Below are positions 1 to 6,117 of a stretch of DNA of 6,405 bases, piece by piece. The translations under genes and the position numbers were made by a program. How positions within the stretch are numbered: position 1 is the first letter of the stretch; every line of letters starts with the position of its first letter. The DNA is from Gemmatimonadota bacterium (GTDB lineage: Bacteria > GCA-2686955). The stretch is from the NCBI GenBank assembly GCA_002686955.1, contig NYZA01000075.1, positions 1 to 6,405 of the forward strand. Direction: 5' to 3'. The notes under the pieces are model-generated. The model was given only the letters and a program-made list of their open reading frames with translations. It did not search any database and was not told the DNA's origin.

Positions 1-112
1 TGCCTGCGACTCAAGCTACAGGGCTCCTGACTATTGCCCTGTCGGGACTGGCTCCCGCTGGATGCGCCAGCCTTCGGCTGGACGCACTCTGCTCTCTCTA
101 TTCATCCGGCGG
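1..112. repeat. Left arm of long inverted repeat
   Basis: Bases 1-82 match the reverse complement of 6301-6382 at about 80 of 82 positions; the mismatches are at 33 and 42. The next 30 bases match at roughly 80 percent before similarity fades near 112. The arm contains a compact hairpin at 64-85: GCGCCAGCC, loop TTC, then GGCTGG and CGC with a single bulged A at 82. No transposase is attached to it. It may be one arm of a real genomic inverted repeat or a dispersed repeat family present at both ends of the sequenced segment. I do not recognise the family. Confidence 0.85.
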
Positions 113-390
113 AGCCAAATTCGTCTCGCCGAGGTGAGGATCGCACGAATCAGGCCGCTTGGTGCCACTCGTAACGATAACGTCGGCGCGATAGCGGCAG
201 GCTTGGCCGGGTGAGAATCGCTCGAAAGTTCGGGACGTTGCAGGCGAGTGGGCGACGCCGTCAAAGGGACGATGAATCGTCACTTATGCTGCAACGGCCG
301 CAGGTGGCGCTTGATAGGGCAACATTTCGAAGAGCCGTGCGGATGACGCAGTCGCGCTGAAGACGAGGGCATTCCCGGCAGCAGAGACGC
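113..390. other. Gene-free stretch downstream of the XRE gene
   Basis: This stretch lies between the left inverted-repeat arm and the stop codon of the XRE gene. It contains open frames on the minus strand, but their translations are rich in Arg, Pro and Ala with no recognisable domain and no convincing ribosome binding site. I see no clear terminator hairpin with a T-tract after the XRE stop. It probably holds the 3' untranslated region of the operon plus spacer DNA. Confidence 0.4.
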
Positions 391-771
391 TCAGGCCTCC
401 GCGGCCGCCCTTCCGTCGTCTTCCTGTTCGAACTGAGTGATCCGAACGTCGGCGTCCGGAAAGCGCGCGACTAGCTCGAGATCGCCACCCAGAGCGTGGA
501 TGTACTTGGTGAGCTTGCTGAGGAGAACGTCCTGACGCCCGTCGATCTGAGCGATCGCGCCCCGGGTCAACTCCAGGAGTTCTGCCAACTCGACCTGCGT
601 CTTGTCCGACGCGTTCTGCTGAAGCTCCTGGAGAGTCATCTCGAGGAGCGTGTCGCAAACCCGATGACTAACGCGCTCTCGCGCGTCGGAGCTCATTTGG
701 TCGCGTAGCTTGCTGAAGGACCCGGCCGTGTCGAAGTTGTCTCGTTCCATGTCTCGATCTTTGGGTGTCAT
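391..771 (-). CDS. XRE-family HTH protein, HigA-antitoxin-like
   Basis: A small DNA-binding protein of 126 residues. The N-terminal part (about 19-50, with SFSKLRDQMSSDARERV) has the helix-rich pattern of HigA-like antitoxins. The helix-turn-helix follows at about 57-77 (TQVELAELLELTRGAIAQI), then the LLSKLTKYIHALGGDLELVARFP segment typical of this family at about 83-105. The C-terminal tail is acidic and Ala-rich. I chose the ATG at 771 because GGGAG sits 8 bases upstream; an upstream TTG at 789 is less likely. The ATPase stop lies only 5 bases before this start, so the genes are surely co-transcribed and probably translationally coupled. Family members normally follow a RelE/HigB-type toxin gene and repress their own promoter; no such toxin is visible here. 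Role in antitoxin function or autoregulation is inferred. Confidence 0.85.
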   Translation of the reverse strand: MTPKDRDMERDNFDTAGSFSKLRDQMSSDARERVSHRVCDTLLEMTLQELQQNASDKTQVELAELLELTRGAIAQIDGRQDVLLSKLTKYIHALGGDLELVARFPDADVRITQFEQEDDGRAAAEA

Positions 772-776
772 CTCGC

Positions 777-1967
777 CTACTCCCGCCAATCGTCGACCGG
801 CATGATGCGCCGCATGAACTTGTCGAAGAGAGGAACGGTGAAGGCCGTATCGCCGTGGCTCGGGCTCCAGATCATTCCCTTCGAGATCAGCTGACTCCGC
901 GTGGGACCGAGCGAGGTGACCTGTCGTGCGAGCACGCGCGCAATGTCACCCGAGCGGTGCGGTCCTGGGCCGAGCTCCGCCATCGCGCGGAGATACCTCT
1001 TCTCTGCCGGGGTGAGGCGATCGAAGCGCACGCGAAAGAAGCTCTCGTCGAGTGCAGCGATCGTGGTCGTCGACGCCAGCTCCACATCCGTCGCGGTGAT
1101 GGGTGACTCGTCGGCGGCATCCCAGGAATGCTTCCCCCACTCCTGGAGGAAGTACGGGTATCCACGCGTCTTCTCCAGGACTGCCTCGAGCGCACTCGGC
1201 TCAAACTCGGCGCCCTCGGCTTCGGCCGGCTTGGCGAGGGCAATGCGCGCGGCTTCTTCGTCGAGCGGCCCGATCTCGGGGAGGTCGAAGAGGCGTTCTG
1301 CGTAAGACTTTGCACGGCCCATGCGACCACGAAGCTGCGGCAGGCCCGCGCCGACGAGCACGATGGGAAGCTGTCGCTGTGCAGCCCGATGGAGTGCCGT
1401 GATCAAGGCGGCCAGCTGCTCCTCCTCGACGTACTGGAGCTCGTCGATGAAGATTGCCAGAGCCGTATCGCCGGATTTCGCGGCCTCTCCGGCCGCCTCG
1501 ATCAGGGCCTGAAGGTCGTGTTCGAGGTCGCCGTTGTCCGCGAGGCCCGGCTCGGGTTCGAAGTCGACGCCGACCTCGATGTCGTCGTACTTGACCTTGA
1601 GCGCCTTCGCGAACCCAGCGAGCGCACGGAGCCCCCGCTCAGCGAGCGCCTTCGCACGTTCCTGCTTGGATAGCCGCAAGAGGGCTTGTCGGAGCTGTGG
1701 AGCGAGCAGGGCCGGGAGCGAGCGAGATTCCGGCGCTTCGAGCCGGACCGTGTGAATGCCGGCCGCCTCGGCGTCGTCGCGCATACGGTCCAGCAGGACG
1801 GTCTTCCCGACCCCTCGGAGCCCGACCATCAACACGCTCTTCGTCGGACGTCCGCGTCGGACTCGCTCCAGCGAGATGCGGACCCTCTCGCGGACGTCGT
1901 CGCGACCCGCGAGTTCGGGCGGCGGCGTACCTGCTCCAGGGGCGAACGGATTCGAGACGGGGTCCAT
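777..1967 (-). CDS. AAA+/Orc-STAND-like ATPase with C-terminal winged helix
   Basis: A 396-residue cytoplasmic P-loop ATPase. The start fits the family opening (NPFAPGAGTPPPELAGRDD at about 6-24). Walker A is GLRGVGKT at 49-56 and Walker B is IFIDEL at 172-177, with the catalytic-type D175-E176 pair. A strand with sensor-1 character, VLVGAGLPQL, lies at about 203-212. Residues about 300-396 (from RLTPAEKRYLRAMAEL to the end) look like a winged-helix domain. A charged helical insert at about 98-165 separates Walker A from Walker B. All nucleotide-binding residues look intact, so it is probably active. No Shine-Dalgarno sequence precedes the ATG, suggesting a very short leader or leaderless message. 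Its substrate is unknown; this architecture occurs in regulators, transposition helper ATPases and defence proteins. It is the first gene of an operon with the HigA-like XRE protein. Confidence 0.9.
   Translation of the reverse strand: MDPVSNPFAPGAGTPPPELAGRDDVRERVRISLERVRRGRPTKSVLMVGLRGVGKTVLLDRMRDDAEAAGIHTVRLEAPESRSLPALLAPQLRQALLRLSKQERAKALAERGLRALAGFAKALKVKYDDIEVGVDFEPEPGLADNGDLEHDLQALIEAAGEAAKSGDTALAIFIDELQYVEEEQLAALITALHRAAQRQLPIVLVGAGLPQLRGRMGRAKSYAERLFDLPEIGPLDEEAARIALAKPAEAEGAEFEPSALEAVLEKTRGYPYFLQEWGKHSWDAADESPITATDVELASTTTIAALDESFFRVRFDRLTPAEKRYLRAMAELGPGPHRSGDIARVLARQVTSLGPTRSQLISKGMIWSPSHGDTAFTVPLFDKFMRRIMPVDDWRE
780..784 (-). promoter_or_regulatory. Ribosome binding site of the XRE gene
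   Basis: On the minus strand GGGAG lies inside the last codons of the ATPase gene, with 8 bases between it and the ATG at 771. It supports this start over the in-frame TTG at 789 and the ATG at 750, and implies that ribosomes finishing the ATPase can reinitiate on the XRE gene. Confidence 0.6.
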
Positions 1968-2060
1968 GACAGAGTAGAGGTATAGCGAAATTAGGGAGTT
2001 TATGAACTCAGGATAAAATCAATAAAGTCCTTCAAAGTGGGCCGCCGGCTCCGAACTCCG
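1968..2060 (-). promoter_or_regulatory. Putative promoter/operator region of the ATPase-XRE operon
   Basis: This segment is AT-rich in otherwise GC-rich DNA. Read on the minus strand, TATACC at 1984-1979 could be a -10 element, but the matching -35 (around TTCATA or GTTCAT near 2002-2008) is poor. An alternative is TTTATT with a downstream ATAAAC. A short inverted repeat, GAGTT-TATG-AACTC at 1996-2009, overlaps the region and could be an operator for the XRE protein. With TATACC as -10, transcription would start about 5 bases before the ATG, which agrees with the missing Shine-Dalgarno sequence. All assignments are inference from composition and weak matches. Confidence 0.3.
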
Positions 2061-2087
2061 ACGCCCCTTGGGGAATTCGGGCTCCCC

Positions 2088-2203
2088 GTAGTGTGCCGAG
2101 AGTCAGCCGAACTAAAACGCGTACAGTTGCGGCCACTTAGGCTAGAGCTGGATATTCGATTTCAGCCCATCTCAACGAGCCTTATTGGCCTAGAACCGAC
2201 CCA
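2088..2203 (+). mobile_element. Left end and leader of integrase-type IS (copy 1)
   Basis: The segment begins with GTAGTGTGCCGAGAGTCAGC, the same motif found at 4424, 5448 and 6118, and runs to the start codon of the transposase pseudogene at 2204. The leader from about 2130 to 2200 is alignable with 6160-6235, which identifies both as the 5' non-coding part of the same IS family. The matching right end is not present downstream, because the element is interrupted near 2698. Confidence 0.75.
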
Positions 2204-2698
2204 ATGAACGCTCTGCCGCTGCAATTCCTGATGCTGATCTTCGCTGGCTGGGTCAGTCGCCATCAGCAGGAAGTGATCGACTATCTCCAGGAGGAGAATT
2301 GAGCCCTCCGGGAGCAGATGGGCGGATAACGACTGCGATTCAGCGATCAGCAGCGCCGACGGCTCGCCACGAAAGCCAAGAAGGTCGGCCGAAAAGGGCT
2401 CTCCCAAATCGACACCCTGGTGACACCAGACATCCTGCTTCGATGGCACCGGCAGCTGATCGTAAGAAGATACGATGGGAGCGAGCGCCGACGGCCCGGG
2501 CGTCCGAGAACCGCGGTTGAAATCAGGGAACTGGTCCTCCGGATGGCTGGGGAGAACCCTCGTTGGGGCTACACCCGAATCCGGGGTGCACTCGACAATC
2601 TGGGGCACGAGATCGGCAGGAACACGATCAAACGCATCCTTCTCGAGAACGGATTCGATCCGGTCCGAAGGAGGGGTATGACCTGGCCTTGGTGCATG
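2204..2698 (+). pseudogene. Integrase-core-type IS transposase, 5' half with two stops
   Basis: Reading from the ATG at 2204 gives MNALPLQFLMLIFAGWVSR, then QQEVIDYLQEEN, a TGA at 2300-2302, ALREQMGG, a TAA at 2327-2329, and then an unbroken reading through [39 protein letters not shown] and [13 protein letters not shown]. This is the N-terminal helix-turn-helix half of a well-known group of bacterial integrase-like (rve/DDE) transposases. The first stop replaces what is usually an Arg codon and is probably a CGA to TGA change; the second replaces a Lys or Arg. Family-like sequence ends near 2698 (RRRGMTWPW), just before the catalytic DDE core, where IS5-type DNA begins. Full-length relatives are around 350 residues, so more than half is missing. 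The gene cannot make an active transposase. Confidence 0.9.
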
Positions 2699-2740
2699 GA
2701 TATGCGACGGCACCGACTCTTTGCGTCGTAGCCCTCCTGG
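2699..2740. other. Junction between the integrase fragment and the IS5 remnant
   Basis: Integrase-like coding sequence stops matching the family near 2698 and the IS5-type transposase ends at 2741. The 40-odd bases between should contain the terminal repeat of the IS5 element. I could not find a convincing inverted partner for it near 3409-3440, so the element ends are not defined. Confidence 0.35.
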
Positions 2741-3408
2741 TCACGGGCCGATCGCGAAGGACTCTGGCCGGCCAAGCTCGCTCATCCGGTTCAGGATGTT
2801 GCAGGCGATCACCGCTTCAACCTCCTGTGACTTGGAATGACGAGCCCGGAGCCGGTCGCCAATGATCGACTTGTACCCGAAGAAGGTGTCTTCTACGCGA
2901 GCCTGCTGGTGGTATCCCGATTCCTTCTTCCACCGGCGACGCCCGACCCTCTTCGCTCGTCTGACTGTGCGATCACGAGCGCGTCGTAGGCGGCGTCTGC
3001 CGTGAAACTTGCAATCTCATCAATCTCATCCACGAGGCTAAGAGCCGTCCTCGCATCGTCAGCATTCCGGTCAGTCAAGACCTCGGCGACAATCTCGCCA
3101 GATCGATCGACGCCGAGATGAAGCTCATTCCACGCGCCTGCCGCGACCACCATGCTTTACGGCGGCCCATTCGCCTTCGCCGATGATGGGTTGAAGACGG
3201 TTCGAAGCACGAGTGCGGTTTCGATTGCCTGGTCTGAGAACTTCCGCTGGCCGCCTCGTTTCCCCGATGGTCCAGGCGTCCAAGAGTCTTCGGCATCCGG
3301 GGCAAACCAAAGTGTGATGTCACCTCGTTGCACGAGGACGCGATCGTACTCGGCCCAGTTGCTCACGCGGGACTTCGTCTTGCAGTTGGGGTGGACTCTT
3401 GAGTTCAT
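2741..3408 (-). pseudogene. IS5-family transposase, internally deleted and frameshifted
   Basis: The N-terminal part is intact from the ATG at 3408: SNWAEYDRVLVQ, RGDITLWFAPDAEDSW and FSDQAIETALVLRTVF are classic for the IS5 group. Near 3185 the reading jumps directly to a GEGEWAAVKHGGRGRR segment, so about 70 codons, including the first catalytic Asp (normally in DSTGL), are gone. A small frameshift near 3140 leads to WNELHLGVDRSGEIVAEVLTD and TADAAYD with the second Asp. A further deletion follows, then RARDRTVRRAKRVGRRRW in another frame. The end is intact: GYHQQARVEDTFFGYKSIIG with the catalytic Glu, then ACNILNRMSELGRP and a stop at 2741-2743. At least three disruptions make it non-functional. 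Confidence 0.9.
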
Positions 3409-3492
3409 GCTGAGAATGTGACCGATTGGAACGCCGAGATTGGGGCAATGGACCGATCTTCTCTACGGTTCCTGCACCAACGCCCACTCGAT

Positions 3493-3498
3493 GGAGAG
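3493..3498 (+). promoter_or_regulatory. Ribosome binding site of the cytochrome gene
   Basis: GGAGAG lies 5 bases before the ATG at 3502 when counted from GGAG. It selects this start, which places the signal peptide at the very N-terminus, over the longer open frame that begins upstream at 3418. Confidence 0.6.
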
Positions 3499-3501
3499 AC
3501 A

Positions 3502-4362
3502 ATGAAGGGATCGCACTTCTTCGCCTTCACAGCCATGGTCATCGCTGCGTTCGCGGGTATCACATCGGCCGGCGCAGAAGATTGGAAACCCGAAGTCGCC
3601 AGCATCGAACTGCCCCCGGCTTCGATCGCACGGTGGTACAAGCCCCAGAACGAACGACAGGTCTGGCTGCATGCGATGTTCGGCCTGCGCACGGAGTTGG
3701 GGGCCATCAAGTTGTATCTGGATCGCGGGGAACCAGCCGGGTTGTCGAAGTGGGCAAATGCCTTGCAGGAGCGTTACGCCGAAATTCCGGAGATGGTTCC
3801 CGAGTGGAAGGAAGAGGTCGATCTGGCTGTGGCACAGGCACTCTACGATGCCGCCGTGGCCGGAGACATGGAGAGCGTAAAGAAGAACGCCGAGCGGCTC
3901 GAGCAAACGTGCCAGCGTTGCCACGAGCGATGGGCAGCCTCCACCGCGGCGCTCTATCGCAGCCCCGATTTTTCGCAGCTGAAGGTGAAGAACTCGCGCA
4001 GCGGGGAGGAAGAGGGCTACGCCGAAGCGATGCGGGAAGTCTCGCGTTCGATTGTGGAAATCAAGGTCTTCCGGGCGGATGGTGACTTGAAAACGGCTCG
4101 ATCTGCCGTCGGCGACCTCGAGGCGCAACTCCGAGATCTCGGCGAAAACTGTGGCGAGTGTCATCGCGATGCGGTGAGCAAGGAACGCTTCCTGGGGAGG
4201 GACGCCTTTGATAATCTGAAAGAGCTTGCTTCCTCTCTCACCGAACCCCACGATCCGAGGCGCTCCGGGCAAGCCCTGGGCAAGCTCGGCGCCGGAGTAT
4301 GCGGAGGCTGCCACGGTGTTCATCGCGGTCTGAGCGACCTGCGGAACCGGCTCGCGCCTTGA
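3502..4362 (+). CDS. Periplasmic triheme c-type cytochrome
   Basis: A 286-residue exported electron-transfer protein. Residues 1-25 form a Sec signal peptide: a Lys near the start, a hydrophobic core (FFAFTAMVIAAFAG) and a cleavage site after SAGA, before EDW. Three heme-attachment motifs are present: CQRCH at 137-141, CGECH at 217-221 and CGGCH at 267-271. Each motif ends a mainly helical, charged segment of about 110, 80 and 50 residues, which resembles repeated class II (cytochrome c'-like) helical units, though that subfamily assignment is inference. Hemes would be attached in the periplasm by the Ccm or Ccs machinery. No oxidase, reductase or cytochrome-maturation gene is nearby, so its redox partner is unknown. 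The gene stands alone, with an IS5 remnant upstream and an integrase-type IS derivative 62 bases downstream. It shows no disruption and is probably functional. Confidence 0.9.
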   Translation: MKGSHFFAFTAMVIAAFAGITSAGAEDWKPEVASIELPPASIARWYKPQNERQVWLHAMFGLRTELGAIKLYLDRGEPAGLSKWANALQERYAEIPEMVPEWKEEVDLAVAQALYDAAVAGDMESVKKNAERLEQTCQRCHERWAASTAALYRSPDFSQLKVKNSRSGEEEGYAEAMREVSRSIVEIKVFRADGDLKTARSAVGDLEAQLRDLGENCGECHRDAVSKERFLGRDAFDNLKELASSLTEPHDPRRSGQALGKLGAGVCGGCHGVHRGLSDLRNRLAP

Positions 4363-4423
4363 CCGGGTAGAGCTGGTCCGCGAAGCGGCTGGGCTCGAGC
4401 ACCTTCGCGCGTAGGTGAACCAA

Positions 4424-4696
4424 GTAGTGTGCCAAGAGTCAGCCGAACGAAAACCTGCACAACGCGGGAGCAGCTCAGCGAGTCTGATTCTCGAGAATGG
4501 GTTCTGGTCGCCCACTCAATTGCGCATGCGAACTACGACGGCGCCACGGGCGTGGCTCAACGCGGGGGGCAATTGCTGGGATCACACAGGACAATTCATG
4601 CGGCCACGGATCTGCCGGATGTCCGAAAAGACTTCGTCGCCTGCGGCGGTTCTATCAACAGGTAACGTAGAGTCCGGCCGAGTCTTGGCACGCTGC
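4424..4696 (+). mobile_element. 273-bp deletion derivative of the integrase-type IS (copy 2)
   Basis: The left end is GTAGTGTGCCAAGAGTCAGC at 4424. The right end, CGGCCGAGTCTTGGCACGC from 4675 to 4696 (ending TGC), matches the reverse complement of the left end at about 18 of 22 positions, so these are the two terminal inverted repeats. Just inside the right end, 4621-4669 reads PKRLRRLRRFYQQVT then stop, which resembles the C-terminal ERLGGLLRFYHR-type ending of this transposase group. Near 4480-4505 a LILENGF reading echoes the ILLENGF motif of the full gene at 2640, but may be chance. The element has lost most of its transposase and looks like a MITE-like derivative. No target-site duplication is obvious. 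Confidence 0.65.
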
Positions 4697-4760
4697 CGGG
4701 GGAGTTGCGATAGTCTTGATACCTCGTTCCCTCGCGCCCTGCACCGAAGAAAGGCCCGGC

Positions 4761-5417
4761 ATGGAAGACCGAATCTCGCCCATCCTCTACCTCGAACTCT
4801 CCGACTTGTCCCTCGAGAATGAGGTGCCGGCGCGGGCGGAAGAAGTCCTCGCGCTCCCCAGCGTCGAACGCGCGACTTGGTGGCGCAACCTGAATCCCCA
4901 CCGGAAGGACTTCGAGCCCGACTTCGTCTTCCGGCTCCCAGACTTCGGCACGCTCAGCGTCTTTGAGGCGCAGTCGGACTTTGTCCCGCCGTCTCTGCCG
5001 GATGGGATCCGCGGACTCCACTTTCGCCACTACCCGCGACCCGGCCAGGGGTTCCTCAGCGCGGAGAAGACCATGGGGCTAATGCTCGTGCTCGTTAGTC
5101 CACGCGAGGAGTCGGGTGCCCAGGCCCTGCGCGACTGGGCCGACTTCGTCCACATCCCCCCGCTCGCGGTAGGTGAAATCGGCTTTAAGATGATCACCCC
5201 CTACGAGAACGTGAACGGGGGCGAGCCGCTCTACATGCATTTCTACGAGACGGCGAACCGCTATGCCGAGTCTGCGCTCCAGGCCGAGGTCCACGCCGTT
5301 CCGGCGTGGTACGGTGGCGTCGACACCGAGGCCTATCGACACTGGCAGGTCCACGACCAGCTCGTCGTGGACTACCTCAACACCTTCGAGCGGGTGGGGG
5401 AGGCCGCCGCCCGCTGA
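4761..5417 (+). CDS. Putative two-domain dimeric alpha/beta-barrel (EthD-like) protein
   Basis: A 218-residue cytoplasmic protein with no signal peptide or membrane segment. It seems to be built from two ferredoxin-like halves. The first, about 5-75, opens with strand ILYLEL, has a helix around 20-32 and ends with strand LSVFEAQ. The second, about 104-200, opens with LMLVLVSP, has a helix ending in WADFVHIPPL and continues with GFKMITPYENVNGGEP and LYMHFYET. This pattern, especially the HIP and YENVNGG-YMHFYE segments, recalls EthD-type proteins of the dimeric alpha/beta-barrel superfamily, but no catalytic residues can be assigned. The ATG at 4761 is preferred to the in-frame TTG at 4716, since the 15 extra residues look non-domain; the ribosome binding site (AAGAAAGG) is weak. 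It lies between two copies of IS-end sequence and converges with the SnoaL-like gene. Confidence 0.75.
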   Translation: MEDRISPILYLELSDLSLENEVPARAEEVLALPSVERATWWRNLNPHRKDFEPDFVFRLPDFGTLSVFEAQSDFVPPSLPDGIRGLHFRHYPRPGQGFLSAEKTMGLMLVLVSPREESGAQALRDWADFVHIPPLAVGEIGFKMITPYENVNGGEPLYMHFYETANRYAESALQAEVHAVPAWYGGVDTEAYRHWQVHDQLVVDYLNTFERVGEAAAR

Positions 5418-5447
5418 GCCCAGGGAGGGAGTGTGGAAATCGGTCCC

Positions 5448-5507
5448 GTAGTGTGCCAAAAGTCTGCCGATCAAAATTCGATTGAAATCGGTGACTTGCC
5501 ACGCAAC
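5448..5507. repeat. 60-bp imperfect palindrome made of IS ends (copy 3)
   Basis: The left arm begins GTAGTGTGCCAAAAGTCTGC and includes CCGAT at 5467-5471. The right arm mirrors it with ATCGG at 5487-5491, GACTT at 5493-5497 (pairing with AAGTC at 5460-5464) and GCCACGCAAC at 5498-5507 (7 of 10 pairing with 5448-5457). The loop is about 15 bases and AT-rich. The left arm is the left-end motif of the integrase-type IS and the right arm resembles its right end, so this looks like a remnant with the whole interior lost. It sits 31 bases after the stop of the barrel-protein gene, between convergent genes, where the hairpin could act as a transcription terminator or RNA 3'-end stabiliser. Confidence 0.65.
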
Positions 5508-5662
5508 GGGAACTTCCGGGGTTGGCCGGACGCTCATCTCTCGCCGTAGATCGATCTGGTGTTCAGAAGGGGAAGAGCTCAGTGGTTCCGGGGCGGATTG
5601 ATATTGAGAACCTACAGGCTTTCTGGTCGAGCATGGTGTCTCCTAGGATGCCCGATCGGCTT

Positions 5663-6058
5663 TCAGCCGTTCATGATCTCGGCGAAGTGCTGGGTATCGG
5701 TGAACTCCTGCATTCGCGTCACCTTCCCGTCCTTGCAGGTGTAGACCCAACAATAGAGATTCGAGTAATCGGCTCCCTTTGCCGTCTTCGCTCTCACGCT
5801 CTGGATGATCACGACGGTATCGCCATCGGCCACGACCTTGTGGACGTCGACCTCCATGGTGGGGAGATCGAAGTACTGTGCCCCCGCATTTGCCATCACG
5901 TCGAGAACGGCCTCCCGGCCCTTCACGGCGTGCACGGGCGGTCCCGGGGGCTCCCAGCAGAGATCGTCTGAGCTGAGTCTTCGAATCGCCTCGGCATCCC
6001 CCTTCTCACGCGCGGCGAGAAACTCCATCACCGTATTCCTGCTCTCTTCGGCTGTCAC
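5663..6058 (-). CDS. SnoaL-like / NTF2-fold family protein
   Basis: A 131-residue cytoplasmic protein of the small cone-shaped alpha+beta fold. An N-terminal helix (ESRNTVMEFLAAREKGDAEAIRRLSSDD, about 5-32) is followed by W35 and a Pro-rich turn, then KGREAVLDVMA at about 46-56, strand HKVVADGDTVVIIQSV at 73-88, strand YSNLYCWVYTCKDGKV at 98-113 and the closing RMQEFTDTQHF at 115-125. This order is characteristic of SnoaL-like and ketosteroid-isomerase-like proteins. Members range from polyketide cyclases to epoxide hydrolases and proteins of unknown role, so the reaction cannot be named. The GTG start at 6058 is supported by AGGAGA 8 bases upstream. The gene is monocistronic and convergent with the barrel-protein gene. 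Confidence 0.88.
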   Translation of the reverse strand: MTAEESRNTVMEFLAAREKGDAEAIRRLSSDDLCWEPPGPPVHAVKGREAVLDVMANAGAQYFDLPTMEVDVHKVVADGDTVVIIQSVRAKTAKGADYSNLYCWVYTCKDGKVTRMQEFTDTQHFAEIMNG

Positions 6059-6065
6059 GCTGCGA

Positions 6066-6071
6066 TCTCCT
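6066..6071 (-). promoter_or_regulatory. Ribosome binding site of the SnoaL-like gene
   Basis: On the minus strand AGGAGA precedes the GTG at 6058, with 8 bases between GGAG and the start codon. It decides for this non-ATG start, which also gives the family's usual N-terminal helix and length. Confidence 0.65.
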
Positions 6072-6117
6072 CTCCGATTCGGTGCCTCTATGATAGCTCT
6101 GAGGATAGCCCTTCCTC

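Noticed and set aside
1128-1673. 181-residue plus-strand frame within the ATPase gene
   Set aside because: It is the complement of a gene with intact Walker motifs and reflects high GC; no independent start signal or domain is visible.
4238-4435. Minus-strand frame with the protein-like stretch YLVHLRAKVLEPSRFADQLY
   Set aside because: It could be a small gene scrap next to the IS end, but it is short, continues antisense to the cytochrome and I recognise no family.
3463-4515. 350-residue minus-strand open frame
   Set aside because: It is antisense to the cytochrome gene, spans the IS end at 4424, and its translation has no domain or signal. The plus strand has a signal peptide, ribosome binding site and three CXXCH motifs.
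5079-5537. 152-residue minus-strand frame overlapping the barrel-protein gene
   Set aside because: It is antisense to a better-supported gene and runs through the IS-end palindrome, with no recognisable domain.
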